Shown here: positions 8,719-16,513 of the stretch, one piece after another | Layout: each line of letters starts with the position of its first letter | Position numbering within the stretch: position 1 is the stretch's first letter | Source: an uncultured Acidobacteriota bacterium | GTDB lineage: Bacteria; Acidobacteriota; Blastocatellia; Pyrinomonadales; Pyrinomonadaceae | Reading direction: 5' to 3' | Assembly (NCBI GenBank): GCA_937873515.1 | Contig: CALMYB010000006.1 | Location: forward strand, 310,001 to 374,000 | Length of the DNA: 64,000 nucleotides | Position numbers and translations under genes: made by a program | The notes under the pieces: generated by a model | The model's input: the letters and a program-made list of their open reading frames with translations, nothing else | Databases searched by the model: none | Told to the model about the DNA's origin: nothing

Positions 8719-10413
8719 TTATGTATTCAGCACCGTCTTGAAAGCCATTTTTGCGAGTTTCCAGGTGCGGTTCCAGTCGATCTTGCCGCCTTCGTCGCGG
8801 CCCATCAGCTTATCGACAAAGAGTTTTCGGAAGTCGCGGCCTTCGCGTTTGAGCATGAACTCTTTTGCATAAGGCTTTGCCGTTTCGAAGAAATTGAACT
8901 CGGGGTCGGTTATGATGCCGATGCCTTCGAGGGTCATCAACGCACGCATAATGTACGTAAAATTCGACGGCAGACGGAACGGGTAATCGTACATCACATC
9001 CGCAAGGTCGTAGGTCAGTTCCTTGAAATTCACGTCCTTGAGCTTCAGATTGAAATGGAACTCGAACATCCGCTCGACCACAGGCTTTACGACCGAATGC
9101 GGCGTCCCGGGCTTTAGGAAGTCGAGGTTTATCAAGTCCTGTGCGATGCCCGCCGCATCTTTGCTGACGACGTGGAAGAACGCATCGATCATCTTCGACT
9201 GCAGCTCGGAATCGATACGCCCGACCATTCCGAAATCAAAGAACGTAAGCCGCCCGTCATCTTGAACGAGGAGATTGCCCGGATGCGGATCAGCGTGAAA
9301 AAAGCCGTCTTCCAAGAGCTGCTTCAGGTAAGTCTTAATGAGCAGGCGATTTACCTTTGACGGGGAAATGTTCTTTCGTTCCTGTTCCTCGAGATCCGTG
9401 ACCTTTGTGCCGCGGATAAAATCCATCGTGAGGACCTTGTTCGTCGTCGCATTCCAATAGATCTCGGGCACACGGATGTTCGCCCAATTCTTAAAATTCT
9501 CCCGAAAACGGTCGGCGTTGCGTCCCTCAGCGACATAATCCATCTCTTCGTGGATCGTCTGATCGAACTCGCGGAGCATTCCGGCCCAATCGGCGTTCTC
9601 GTTCAGCTGCTCGAAACGCTCGGCGAAGGCCGCAACGCGTTTGAGGATGAAGATGTCATCCTTGATCGTCGCTTCGAGATTCGGCCGCTGGACCTTTACC
9701 GCCACTTCTTCCCCTGTGAGAAGTCGTGCACGGTAAACCTGCCCGAGCGATGCTGCTGCGACCGGCTCAGGATCGAACTCTGAATAGACCTCCGAGATCT
9801 TGCGCCCGAGTTCGCGTTCGATGATCCGATGGGCGACGTCGTTCGGAAAAGGCGGAACCTGATCGACGAGCGTGCCCAATTCTTTTACGAACGGCAGCGG
9901 CAGAAGATCCGCTCGCGTGCCCATCGATTGCCCGATCTTGATGAAGGTCGGGCCAAGGTTGATGAGTTTGTTCTTAAGCCAAACGGCTTGACGCTCCTGG
10001 TGTTCGAGCTTCGTTGCCGCGCCGCCGACGATGAACTTTCGCAAGACGCGCAGAAAGGCATCAAGAACGCCAAACCTCAAACGATGCAGCCATTCGCCAA
10101 AGACCGCGGCACGCGTCAGCGTATAGGCTGTGGCACGGCGTGCCTGCAGACGCTTTTTCTGATGTTTGAGATGAACGTCGTATTGATCGAGATAAAGATA
10201 AAGCGAAAGCGTCGCGATGACGCGCGAAATGCCTGCAAGCCGCAAATATCCGCGGATGCCAAGCTTTGTGTCGGGAAACGGGGGTTCCAAGGACGGATTC
10301 GTAGCAACCCGTTCGCTCGAACCGATGGTCTTGACAATAGACATGTCAGCCCTGTCATACTCACGCTTGCCGAGATCGTTCTGCTCTCGTTCTTGTACTG
10401 CCAATTCACTCAT
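8719..10413 (-). CDS. ABC1/AarF/UbiB family atypical kinase
   Basis: Protein-kinase-like ATPase of the UbiB/AarF/ADCK family, associated with ubiquinone or other isoprenoid-lipid pathways. Family motifs seen: the KxGQ element as FIKIGQSMGTRADLLP, the Ala-rich loop AAASLGQVYRA, the invariant Lys in VAVKVQRP, the catalytic segment FHADPHPGNLL, and FFDFGMVGRI in the DFG place. I use ATG 10413 (564 residues), because longer frames run into the vapC gene. Two hydrophobic helices are not obvious, unlike E. coli UbiB. It is the last gene of a leftward series hldD, ribF, vapB, vapC, aarF. Confidence 0.88.
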   Translation of the reverse strand: MSELAVQEREQNDLGKREYDRADMSIVKTIGSSERVATNPSLEPPFPDTKLGIRGYLRLAGISRVIATLSLYLYLDQYDVHLKHQKKRLQARRATAYTLTRAAVFGEWLHRLRFGVLDAFLRVLRKFIVGGAATKLEHQERQAVWLKNKLINLGPTFIKIGQSMGTRADLLPLPFVKELGTLVDQVPPFPNDVAHRIIERELGRKISEVYSEFDPEPVAAASLGQVYRARLLTGEEVAVKVQRPNLEATIKDDIFILKRVAAFAERFEQLNENADWAGMLREFDQTIHEEMDYVAEGRNADRFRENFKNWANIRVPEIYWNATTNKVLTMDFIRGTKVTDLEEQERKNISPSKVNRLLIKTYLKQLLEDGFFHADPHPGNLLVQDDGRLTFFDFGMVGRIDSELQSKMIDAFFHVVSKDAAGIAQDLINLDFLKPGTPHSVVKPVVERMFEFHFNLKLKDVNFKELTYDLADVMYDYPFRLPSNFTYIMRALMTLEGIGIITDPEFNFFETAKPYAKEFMLKREGRDFRKLFVDKLMGRDEGGKIDWNRTWKLAKMAFKTVLNT

Positions 10414-10450
10414 CAAATACACTTCCCGCAAAGATCGCGGCTTGATATGG

Positions 10451-10867
10451 TCACTGAGGCAGCAGCTCAAAAGCCTCACAATGCGTGGGTCGGAACATAC
10501 TAAAATGACGCCGGTCAACCGTCAGGATCCTTGTAATGTTCAAACGCTCCGCCATCGCCGCGATGCACGCATCAACAAAATCTATATTGCTATCGTTGTA
10601 TTTGCGAAGTATTTCCGCGGAGCGAAGAAGGTCGGTTGGTTCTGGAGAGACCAGTTCAAACTCGCTTGTCGAAAGCCGTCCTAAAAAATCGATGGTAGAT
10701 GCCAACCCAACGTTCTTCGAGAGGAAATATGCTGTTTCCGTAATTGCTGGCGTAGGAAACAATACACGACCCCGAATCGACCGAGCTATCGCTACAACAG
10801 CATTATGATATATATCATTTGTGTCGATCGATGAATATAGAAAGCCCGAGTCAAGTAGATATGTCAT
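10451..10867 (-). CDS. vapC: VapC-type PIN domain toxin
   Basis: A 138-residue PIN domain ribonuclease; VapC toxins cut RNA with magnesium when freed from their antitoxin. Active-site acids can be assigned: D6 (LLDSG), E44 (ITETAY), D99 (FVDA) and D118 (TVDRR). The ATG overlaps the stop of the preceding antitoxin gene as ATGA at 10864-10867, the classic translational coupling of vapBC. It lies between ribF and an aarF-like gene on the same strand. The target RNA is unknown. Confidence 0.85.
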   Translation of the reverse strand: MTYLLDSGFLYSSIDTNDIYHNAVVAIARSIRGRVLFPTPAITETAYFLSKNVGLASTIDFLGRLSTSEFELVSPEPTDLLRSAEILRKYNDSNIDFVDACIAAMAERLNITRILTVDRRHFSMFRPTHCEAFELLPQ

Positions 10868-11130
10868 TCCGGGTCCGTACCAAATCCTTGATGCGGGTTT
10901 AGATGCTCGTCGTACTTATGATCGCTGATCGCTTCGGACATATCTGACCGCCCACTCGACCCCAACCCAATAAAGGCCTCAAATGGACTCTTATCCTGGT
11001 CAGGGAAATGTTCGTCCCAAACCTCATCAACGAGGCAGCCAACGATCTTACCGATATCTTCTCCAGTTACTTCGGCGCGACGGCGGATCTTTTGTTCGGT
11101 CTTCTTTGAGACCGTTATCGTGATGCTCAT
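10864..11130 (-). CDS. Antitoxin of the vapC pair
   Basis: An 88-residue protein preceding and overlapping vapC by four bases, so it is placed as its antitoxin. The N-terminal part (MSITITVSKKTEQKIRRRAE) has the beta-strand then helix shape of ribbon-helix-helix antitoxins; the C-terminal part is acidic and polar, as expected for the toxin-wrapping tail. I choose ATG 11130 because GAGGTGA sits just upstream with 5-base spacing; a GTG lies two codons earlier. The Shine-Dalgarno sequence overlaps the ribF stop codon, suggesting translation coupled to ribF. Antitoxin function is inferred from position and fold-like features. Confidence 0.72.
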   Translation of the reverse strand: MSITITVSKKTEQKIRRRAEVTGEDIGKIVGCLVDEVWDEHFPDQDKSPFEAFIGLGSSGRSDMSEAISDHKYDEHLNPHQGFGTDPE

Positions 11131-11137
11131 AATCACC

Positions 11138-12091
11138 TCACAACAAATCTAGCATATTGTTTACGCCGGGCCGGGTGAAATAGTTCCTCGCTCGTCGCAC
11201 ATCGCGAGCGATTTGAGCCTTTAACTCGTCTATTCCGCTAAACTTACGCTCATTGCGGATGCGATGCAGGAGTCTGACGCGCAGGGCGGTGCCGTAAAGA
11301 TCGCCGTCAAAGTCTAGTACGAATGTCTCGACCGACGGTTCGCTTTCGCCGCCGAAGGTCGGCCGTACGCCGATATTCGTAACGCTCTTTCGCCAATGAC
11401 CGTCGATGAGCGTGGCGGTCGCATAAACGCCGTACTGCGGTATGACGCGATTGTGCGCCTGTAAGTTCGCCGTCGGAAAGCCGATCGTACGGCCGCGTTG
11501 ATCGCCGCGGACGACTATGCCCTCGACGCCGTAAGGACGTCCGAGCATTCTGCGGGCGAGATTTACGCGGCCGGCGAGCAACTCTTCGCGTATGCGTGAT
11601 GAGCTTATACGCTGTCCGCGAAGTTTCACTTCGACGACCTCGTCCGCATAAAAGCCAAGCTCATCCGACAGCTTCTTAAGGAGCTCGATGTTCCCGCTGC
11701 GGCCTTTGCCGAAAGCAAAACCCTGCCCGAGGTAGATCTCCTTTGCGCGAAGCCGTTCGTGGAGCGTGTCGCGTATGAATTCCTCGGCGGACTGCGAGGC
11801 AAAATCGCGTGAAAAGGCGATGACGATCGTCTGCTCGATGCCGAGGAATTCGAGATACGAGAGCCGCTGATCGAGCGTCTGAAGTAGCGGCGGGGCCGAT
11901 TCGGGATGCAGAACCGCGCGCGGATGCGGATCGAACGTGATCGCCGTCGGAATGGTGTCGGTTCGCTTCGCCCGCTCGACGACCGTGCGAATGATCTGCT
12001 GATGCCCGAGATGCAGGCCGTCAAAGACCCCAAGCGTCAAAACGCACGGCAGGGCGATATTCGCATTCTCAGTTCCGTGAAATATCTTCAT
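11138..12091 (-). CDS. ribF: Bifunctional riboflavin kinase / FAD synthetase
   Basis: Converts riboflavin to FMN and then FAD. The N-terminal nucleotidyltransferase domain has LGVFDGLHLGHQQ and later GQGFAFGKGRSGN and SSSRIREEL; the C-terminal riboflavin kinase domain shows GRTIGFPTANL, the expected PTAN motif, and a VETFVLDFDGDLYG strand. At 317 residues it has the normal length. The start ATG 12091 gives MKIFHG, as usual; a longer frame to 12145 has no family support. It heads a tight run with vapB and vapC, separated from vapB by only a few bases, so the toxin-antitoxin pair is likely transcribed with ribF. Confidence 0.93.
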   Translation of the reverse strand: MKIFHGTENANIALPCVLTLGVFDGLHLGHQQIIRTVVERAKRTDTIPTAITFDPHPRAVLHPESAPPLLQTLDQRLSYLEFLGIEQTIVIAFSRDFASQSAEEFIRDTLHERLRAKEIYLGQGFAFGKGRSGNIELLKKLSDELGFYADEVVEVKLRGQRISSSRIREELLAGRVNLARRMLGRPYGVEGIVVRGDQRGRTIGFPTANLQAHNRVIPQYGVYATATLIDGHWRKSVTNIGVRPTFGGESEPSVETFVLDFDGDLYGTALRVRLLHRIRNERKFSGIDELKAQIARDVRRARNYFTRPGVNNMLDLL

Positions 12092-12154
12092 CAATTCGAT
12101 CTGTAGCAGAAAGAAGAAGGTTGGCCAATTCGAAGCCCAAACCAACGACGAATG

Positions 12155-12189
12155 TGGCTGTGAGCTGCGAGCTATTAGCTATCAGCTAG
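12155..12189 (-). repeat. Second copy of the AGCTAT-type repeat, at the hldD stop codon
   Basis: Read on the minus strand this is TAGCTGATAGCTAATAGCTC followed by GCAGCTCACAGC, starting at the hldD stop codon TAG (12188-12186). It shares AGCTGATAGCTAATAGC-type units, in inverted orientation relative to the sequence, with the stretch at 2007-2040, which also begins at a TAG stop. Mechanism and role unknown. Confidence 0.5.
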
Positions 12190-13202
12190 CTTTCTCCAGA
12201 AAAGTCTCCCAGATACTTGTCGGGCAAGAGATAATTCTGAACGTAGTCGGCGACGGCAGTATCGAGCGGAGTGGTTTCGGCCGTGTATCCGGCGGTGCGT
12301 AATCGCGTGAGATCGGCCTGCGTGTGATATTGATAGCGGTCGCGAAGGTGTTCGGGCATCTCGATGAACTCGACATTTCGCGGCCTATCCAAAGCCGCAA
12401 AGATCGCGTCGGCCAAACTGTTCCAGGTATTCATTCGGCCTGATCCGACGTTGAACAAGCCGCCGGTTTTGTCAGAACCCGAAGCGGTAGCGAGGGGTTC
12501 CATAAAATGCAGCGTCATCTCGACCGCATCTTTCACATAGACGAAATCGCGTCCGAATTCGCCGTCAGCGTACTCGGGGTTGTGGCTCTTGAAGAGCTTG
12601 AGCGTGCCGGTCTCTCTGATTTGGTCGAAGGCCTTGTTCACGAGCGAACGCATATCGCCTTTGTGATTCTCGTTCGGGCCGAAAACGTTGAAATACTTGA
12701 GGCCAACGATGTGGTCGAACATCCCGTTGCGTGCGGCGTACTGGTCGAAAAGATGCTTCGAGTAGCCGTAAACATTGAGCGGGCGAAGTTTATCGAGGCT
12801 GCCGGTGCCGTCCGCCATCCCGTTCGAACCGTCACCGTATGTCGCCGCCGACGATGCGTAAATGAATCGAATTTCATTCGATAACGCGAAATCCGCCAAG
12901 TCCTTTGTATATTGGAAGTTATTGCGGAGCATATAGTCCGCGTCGCGTTCGGTCGTCGAGGAACACGCACCCAGATGGAAGATCGCTTCCGTGTCCTTAA
13001 AATCGCCAATGTCGTCGATAAAGTCATCCGCGTCGATGTAATCGGCGAACTTCAAAGGCGCCAAATTCTTCCATTTGTCGGTCTCATCCATCCGATCGAC
13101 GATCAAAATATCGTCGCGACCCATCTCATTCAGCCGCCAAACGACCGCACTCCCAATAAACCCCGCCCCACCGGTAACAATGATCTTTTCACTCGTAGCC
13201 AT
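12186..13202 (-). CDS. hldD: ADP-L-glycero-D-manno-heptose 6-epimerase
   Basis: Short-chain dehydrogenase/reductase that inverts C6 of ADP-heptose in lipopolysaccharide inner-core synthesis. Seen: the nucleotide-binding loop GGAGFIGSAV at residues 11-20, FHLGACSSTTE, SSAATYGDG and the catalytic YGYSK. ENHKGDMRS and YADGEFGRDFVYVKD are characteristic of the heptose epimerase branch rather than UDP-glucose 4-epimerases. The length of 338 residues is normal. It indicates a Gram-negative envelope with heptose-containing LPS. Upstream are 150 bases facing the divergent BrnT-like gene. The stop codon lies inside a dispersed repeat. Confidence 0.9.
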   Translation of the reverse strand: MATSEKIIVTGGAGFIGSAVVWRLNEMGRDDILIVDRMDETDKWKNLAPLKFADYIDADDFIDDIGDFKDTEAIFHLGACSSTTERDADYMLRNNFQYTKDLADFALSNEIRFIYASSAATYGDGSNGMADGTGSLDKLRPLNVYGYSKHLFDQYAARNGMFDHIVGLKYFNVFGPNENHKGDMRSLVNKAFDQIRETGTLKLFKSHNPEYADGEFGRDFVYVKDAVEMTLHFMEPLATASGSDKTGGLFNVGSGRMNTWNSLADAIFAALDRPRNVEFIEMPEHLRDRYQYHTQADLTRLRTAGYTAETTPLDTAVADYVQNYLLPDKYLGDFSGES

Positions 13203-13352
13203 AAATAGTAATAATACAACATACGACCGTCCTCAGTACGGCCTGCCTTCCGCCGTAGGAGCCGTCGAACTGGTATAATTCTTAAGGGTGGTGATCGACA
13301 AGGTATATTTCCAGTCCCTCTGTCAAAGGAGATATTAGGCCAATAGAATAAG

Positions 13353-13652
13353 ATGCCAATACGACAGATTATTTGGAAAGAGCAGTTTGTAGAGAAGTTG
13401 GCCGTAAAACACGGAGTAGAGATCGACGAGGTTGAGGCCGTCTTAGGAGCGAAACCTCATGTGCGCAAGATCAGTCGAGGCCATGTGAAGGGTGAGAATG
13501 TGTACGCTGCCTTTGGGCAGACCACAGGTGGACGGTATTTGGTGGTATTCTACATCAAGAAGTCTGCGGGTGCCGTTTTACCGATATCGGCTCGGGATAT
13601 GGACGAAGGTGAGAAAAATTACTATGTCAAACAAGAAGAAAGCGACTGGTGA
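13353..13652 (+). CDS. BrnT-family toxin
   Basis: A 99-residue protein matching the BrnT (DUF497) RNase toxin pattern: an N-terminal [21 protein letters not shown] segment, strand [22 protein letters not shown] and the closing [14 protein letters not shown], where BrnT has ISARxAxxxE. The next gene, an antitoxin, starts inside its last 29 bases, giving the toxin-first order usual for brnTA. The catalytic Arg in ISAR is present. Toxin activity is inferred from the family. Base composition (more AT) differs a little from neighbours, in line with a transferred module. Confidence 0.78.
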   Translation: MPIRQIIWKEQFVEKLAVKHGVEIDEVEAVLGAKPHVRKISRGHVKGENVYAAFGQTTGGRYLVVFYIKKSAGAVLPISARDMDEGEKNYYVKQEESDW

Positions 13653-13896
13653 TCTCCCAAGATCATTTGCGACGGAGGAAGCGGCGGGCGAGTTCTGGGA
13701 TTCGCATAGCCTGGCAGAACACACGGAATTCCTCGAACCTGTTGACGAAGAATTCGAACTCACGGCGCGTATCTATGAAGTGCAGGTCTCTGAAGAAGTA
13801 TTTAGTTGCCTCCGAAGAAAGGCTGAGGCCTCGCATCAATCTGTTCCCGTAACCGTCGATCAGATCCTCCGAAAGGAGTTATCGTTGGCCGAATAG
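13624..13896 (+). CDS. CopG/BrnA-like antitoxin
   Basis: A 90-residue protein with the antitoxin signature [24 protein letters not shown] near the N-terminus (kept here below the motif limit: [10 protein letters not shown]), which is the pattern of the CopG antitoxin family PF12441. The C-terminal part [20 protein letters not shown] is likely the ribbon-helix-helix DNA-binding region. The start ATG 13624 lies inside the toxin gene (29-base overlap), so translation is coupled. It is expected to neutralise the BrnT-like toxin and repress the operon. Confidence 0.75.
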   Translation: MSNKKKATGDLPRSFATEEAAGEFWDSHSLAEHTEFLEPVDEEFELTARIYEVQVSEEVFSCLRRKAEASHQSVPVTVDQILRKELSLAE

Positions 13897-13919
13897 GTTA
13901 TAGCTGCGAACCTTGTCCG

Positions 13920-14864
13920 ATGAAAGCGATCATAATTCTCACTTGTGTTGTGCTGTTGGGGCTTATGGTCGGACGTGCGCCTGCAGCAACTGAGGGTGTT
14001 TCTACCGTGTTTGCCGCCGCGGAGCTAACTCCGACCCCAAGCCAAACGCCCACGCCAAAAGCCGACAACGAATTCCGGCAGGCATTGGCCGATATCTGGA
14101 TCGAGGACGACCATACCAAGATCGGCAACGTCTCGATCGTACGAAAATGCAGTGCAGCATCTGAGAATGATTATTTTGATGAGTGTGAGCTGTCGATCTA
14201 TCGCGGTAAGAAGGTCGTGCGGACATTTTCTGTCGAGTATGCTCGTAAGATTTGGCTGCGGTATGGATTTACCGACCTACTGGGCAAAGGCTCGAAGCAG
14301 CTAATTATCCATACGTATTCGGGCGGTGCACATTGTTGTTACGATTACGTAATTTATGATCTATTTCCGACCGTCCGAGTAATTTATGATTCAACGGCTA
14401 CATCCTCTGCAAATGCCATTGGGGACGAGCTGATTCCCGTTAATATTGAGGGCGACGGCATTCTAGAATTCTACCGGCACGTAATGGCATTCGATTATCT
14501 CGGACCTAACGGTCATGCAAGTGCGTCGTTTCCGCCGGCTATTTTTGCTTACGACCAAGTCGCCAAAAGGTATCTTTTGGCCACGAAACGGTTTCCTGAT
14601 TTTGTGATGAAGCTGCTCGAACCGCTGATAGATCCAACCGGCGAAGAAAACGATGTGGAACGCTTCAACGAATACGTAGTGAGAACGCGGTTCCTCTTTA
14701 TGGTCTATGCTGGAAAACGTGATGACGCTTGGAAATATTTCGACGCGAACTACCGATCTCCAACAGCCGGCGACGACCAAGACGAGTTCAAAGAACAACT
14801 CCGGGCAGAGTTCAAGCAACGCTTTGCGACAGACCCGACCTACCTCTCGATCTATGGGAAATAG
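13920..14864 (+). CDS. Secreted protein with SGGAHCC motif, function unknown
   Basis: A 314-residue protein with a signal peptide (hydrophobic MKAIIILTCVVLLGL, cleavage probably after GRAPA) and a Thr/Pro-rich linker (PTPSQTPTPKAD) at about residues 40-55. The core has a strand-rich segment DLLGKGSKQLIIHTYSGGAHCCYDY; the SGGAHCC motif occurs in secreted proteins that resemble single FG-GAP/VCBS blades, but this is only a loose resemblance. No catalytic residues are recognised. It follows the BrnTA-like pair by 23 bases. The downstream hairpin at 14951-14974 probably ends its transcript. Confidence 0.6.
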   Translation: MKAIIILTCVVLLGLMVGRAPAATEGVSTVFAAAELTPTPSQTPTPKADNEFRQALADIWIEDDHTKIGNVSIVRKCSAASENDYFDECELSIYRGKKVVRTFSVEYARKIWLRYGFTDLLGKGSKQLIIHTYSGGAHCCYDYVIYDLFPTVRVIYDSTATSSANAIGDELIPVNIEGDGILEFYRHVMAFDYLGPNGHASASFPPAIFAYDQVAKRYLLATKRFPDFVMKLLEPLIDPTGEENDVERFNEYVVRTRFLFMVYAGKRDDAWKYFDANYRSPTAGDDQDEFKEQLRAEFKQRFATDPTYLSIYGK

Positions 14865-14950
14865 TCCCATCCGCAACCGTTCGACGGACAGAACGCAGGA
14901 TGTTCTTGGCCTATATGAACATTCGACTTTACTGGTCCGTCGATAACAAG

Positions 14951-14974
14951 AAAGGGCGTCGCTTGACGCCCTTT
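14951..14974. terminator. Bidirectional intrinsic terminator between convergent genes
   Basis: Perfect 10-bp stem AAAGGGCGTC / GACGCCCTTT with a 4-base loop GCTT. On the minus strand it is followed by CTTTCTTGTT, a fair U-tract for the dipeptidase gene that ends 28 bases away; on the plus strand the tail is less T-rich. It lies between two convergent genes and may serve both. Confidence 0.75.
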
Positions 14975-15001
14975 GCATTGTATGTAAATTATGGGGCAGT
15001 G

Positions 15002-16333
15002 CTACTTAGCTGCCTTCATTTCGCTCGCCTGGATCTCGCGAGCGACGTTTTGGACCTCGTCTAGCACGCGAAGGAGATTGCCGCTCCACAGCTTTTGGAT
15101 CTGCTTCTTTGTGTAGCCGCGGCGGACGAGCTCGAGCGTAACGTTGAACGTCTCGGCCGCACTGTCCCAGCCCTCGACACCGCCTCCGCCGTCAAAGTCC
15201 GAAGAGATGCCGACGTGGTCGATGCCGATCTTCTTCACCAGATAATCGATGTGGTTGACGAAATCCTGCACGTTCACGTCCGGTGCGACGTCCTTTAGGC
15301 GGTCGTGAATGATCGCCGAGTTCTTCGTGCGAAAGGCGCGGTATTTTTCGAAGTAGGCAGACATATCCGTTTCGGGCAGCTTTCGGATCTCATCCCGCGA
15401 GAGGATCTTAAAACCTTCTTTTGCGGCGAGCTCTGTCATCAGCTCGTTCAGTTTCTTTGACCGCAAGGCACTCTTTTCCTTATTTACGTAGCTGCGGAAT
15501 GCAACGGCCTGCACGACGCCGCCGTTCTTGCGGATCGCCTCGAGCTGCTCGTCGTCGAGATTGCGGCTGTGATCGCAAAGAGCTCTCGCTCCGGAATGGG
15601 ACGCTATCACAGGAGCCTTGCTGAGCGCGATCGCCTGAAGGTTCGACTGCTTCGAGGGGTGCGAGAGATCGATCATAATGCCCCATTTGTTCATCTCGGC
15701 GATCGCCTTTTTGCCGAGGTCGCTCAGGCCGTTGTGCAGCCAAATGCCGTCAGCTTCGCCCGTATTGGAATCGGCGAGTTGGCTGTGGCCGTTGTGCGCA
15801 AGCGACATATAACGCGCCCCGCGATCCGCGAATTCTTTGATGCGACTAAGGTCTGTCCCGATAGGATATCCATTCTCGACGCCGATCATCACCACGAGCT
15901 TTCCCTCTTTCACGAGCCGTCGAACGTCATTCGAGGTCAGTGCAAGGCCGATCTCATTCGGGGCATACTTCTCAGTGAGGCGATGGATCGCATCGAACTT
16001 GTCGATCGCATTCTTATACGCGGCCGCGTAGCCCTCTTCGGTCAGCGGGCCCTGGCCTGTATAGACCACCATCCACGATACATCGAGCCCGCCCTTTCGC
16101 ATCTTTGGGATGTTCACCTGCGTGTCGAGGTCCTGTGTGTAATTGCGAGAATCGGTGAAATTGCTGGTGCTGATGTCGTTGTGCGTGTCGAGCGTGATCA
16201 CGGACTTGTGGATCTTCAACGCCTTTGCACGAAGCCTGGCCTCGGCCTTGTCGTTCGTTTGTGCGAATACAGCGGCCGAAGGCAGCGATACGAGAATCGA
16301 AAGAACTGCGAGTGTCGTCAGAAATTGCTTCAT
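15002..16333 (-). CDS. Membrane dipeptidase, peptidase family M19
   Basis: Zinc dipeptidase of the renal dipeptidase family. Seen: LDTHNDI near residue 45 (the HxD metal ligands), VIGVENGYPI containing the bridging Glu, SLAHNGHSQL, MIDLSHPSKQS, IASHSGARALCDHSRNLDDE and a C-terminal GISSDFDGGGG. All are M19 landmarks. An N-terminal signal peptide (MKQFLTTLAVLSILVSL ending AVFAQ) places it in the periplasm. I start at ATG 16333 with a GGGGGAAC Shine-Dalgarno; a longer frame upstream lacks it. 443 residues is normal. It likely degrades dipeptides, including D-amino-acid ones. Confidence 0.9.
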   Translation of the reverse strand: MKQFLTTLAVLSILVSLPSAAVFAQTNDKAEARLRAKALKIHKSVITLDTHNDISTSNFTDSRNYTQDLDTQVNIPKMRKGGLDVSWMVVYTGQGPLTEEGYAAAYKNAIDKFDAIHRLTEKYAPNEIGLALTSNDVRRLVKEGKLVVMIGVENGYPIGTDLSRIKEFADRGARYMSLAHNGHSQLADSNTGEADGIWLHNGLSDLGKKAIAEMNKWGIMIDLSHPSKQSNLQAIALSKAPVIASHSGARALCDHSRNLDDEQLEAIRKNGGVVQAVAFRSYVNKEKSALRSKKLNELMTELAAKEGFKILSRDEIRKLPETDMSAYFEKYRAFRTKNSAIIHDRLKDVAPDVNVQDFVNHIDYLVKKIGIDHVGISSDFDGGGGVEGWDSAAETFNVTLELVRRGYTKKQIQKLWSGNLLRVLDEVQNVAREIQASEMKAAK

Positions 16334-16513
16334 TTGTTCCCCCGGGAAATTATCTTGAGTAAAAGGCAAGCTTACTAAGGTTAGGTCGAAGCGGGCAAAT
16401 GGATGCACGCCTTTCCTGCTGGGCTTAAGTTAGAAGAAAGAAGAAGCACCGCAGCAGATCGTTTCTGCGAATGGCCGATAGGCTGCAGCGCTGCTCAGTT
16501 ACAAAATGCTCGC

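Noticed and set aside
10414..10518. N-terminal extension of the AarF-like protein
   Set aside because: It would overlap vapC by 68 bases and has no family similarity; ATG 10413 fits better.
15569..16378. 269-residue frame on the plus strand across the M19 dipeptidase gene
   Set aside because: Antisense to a well-supported M19 gene; no recognisable domain.
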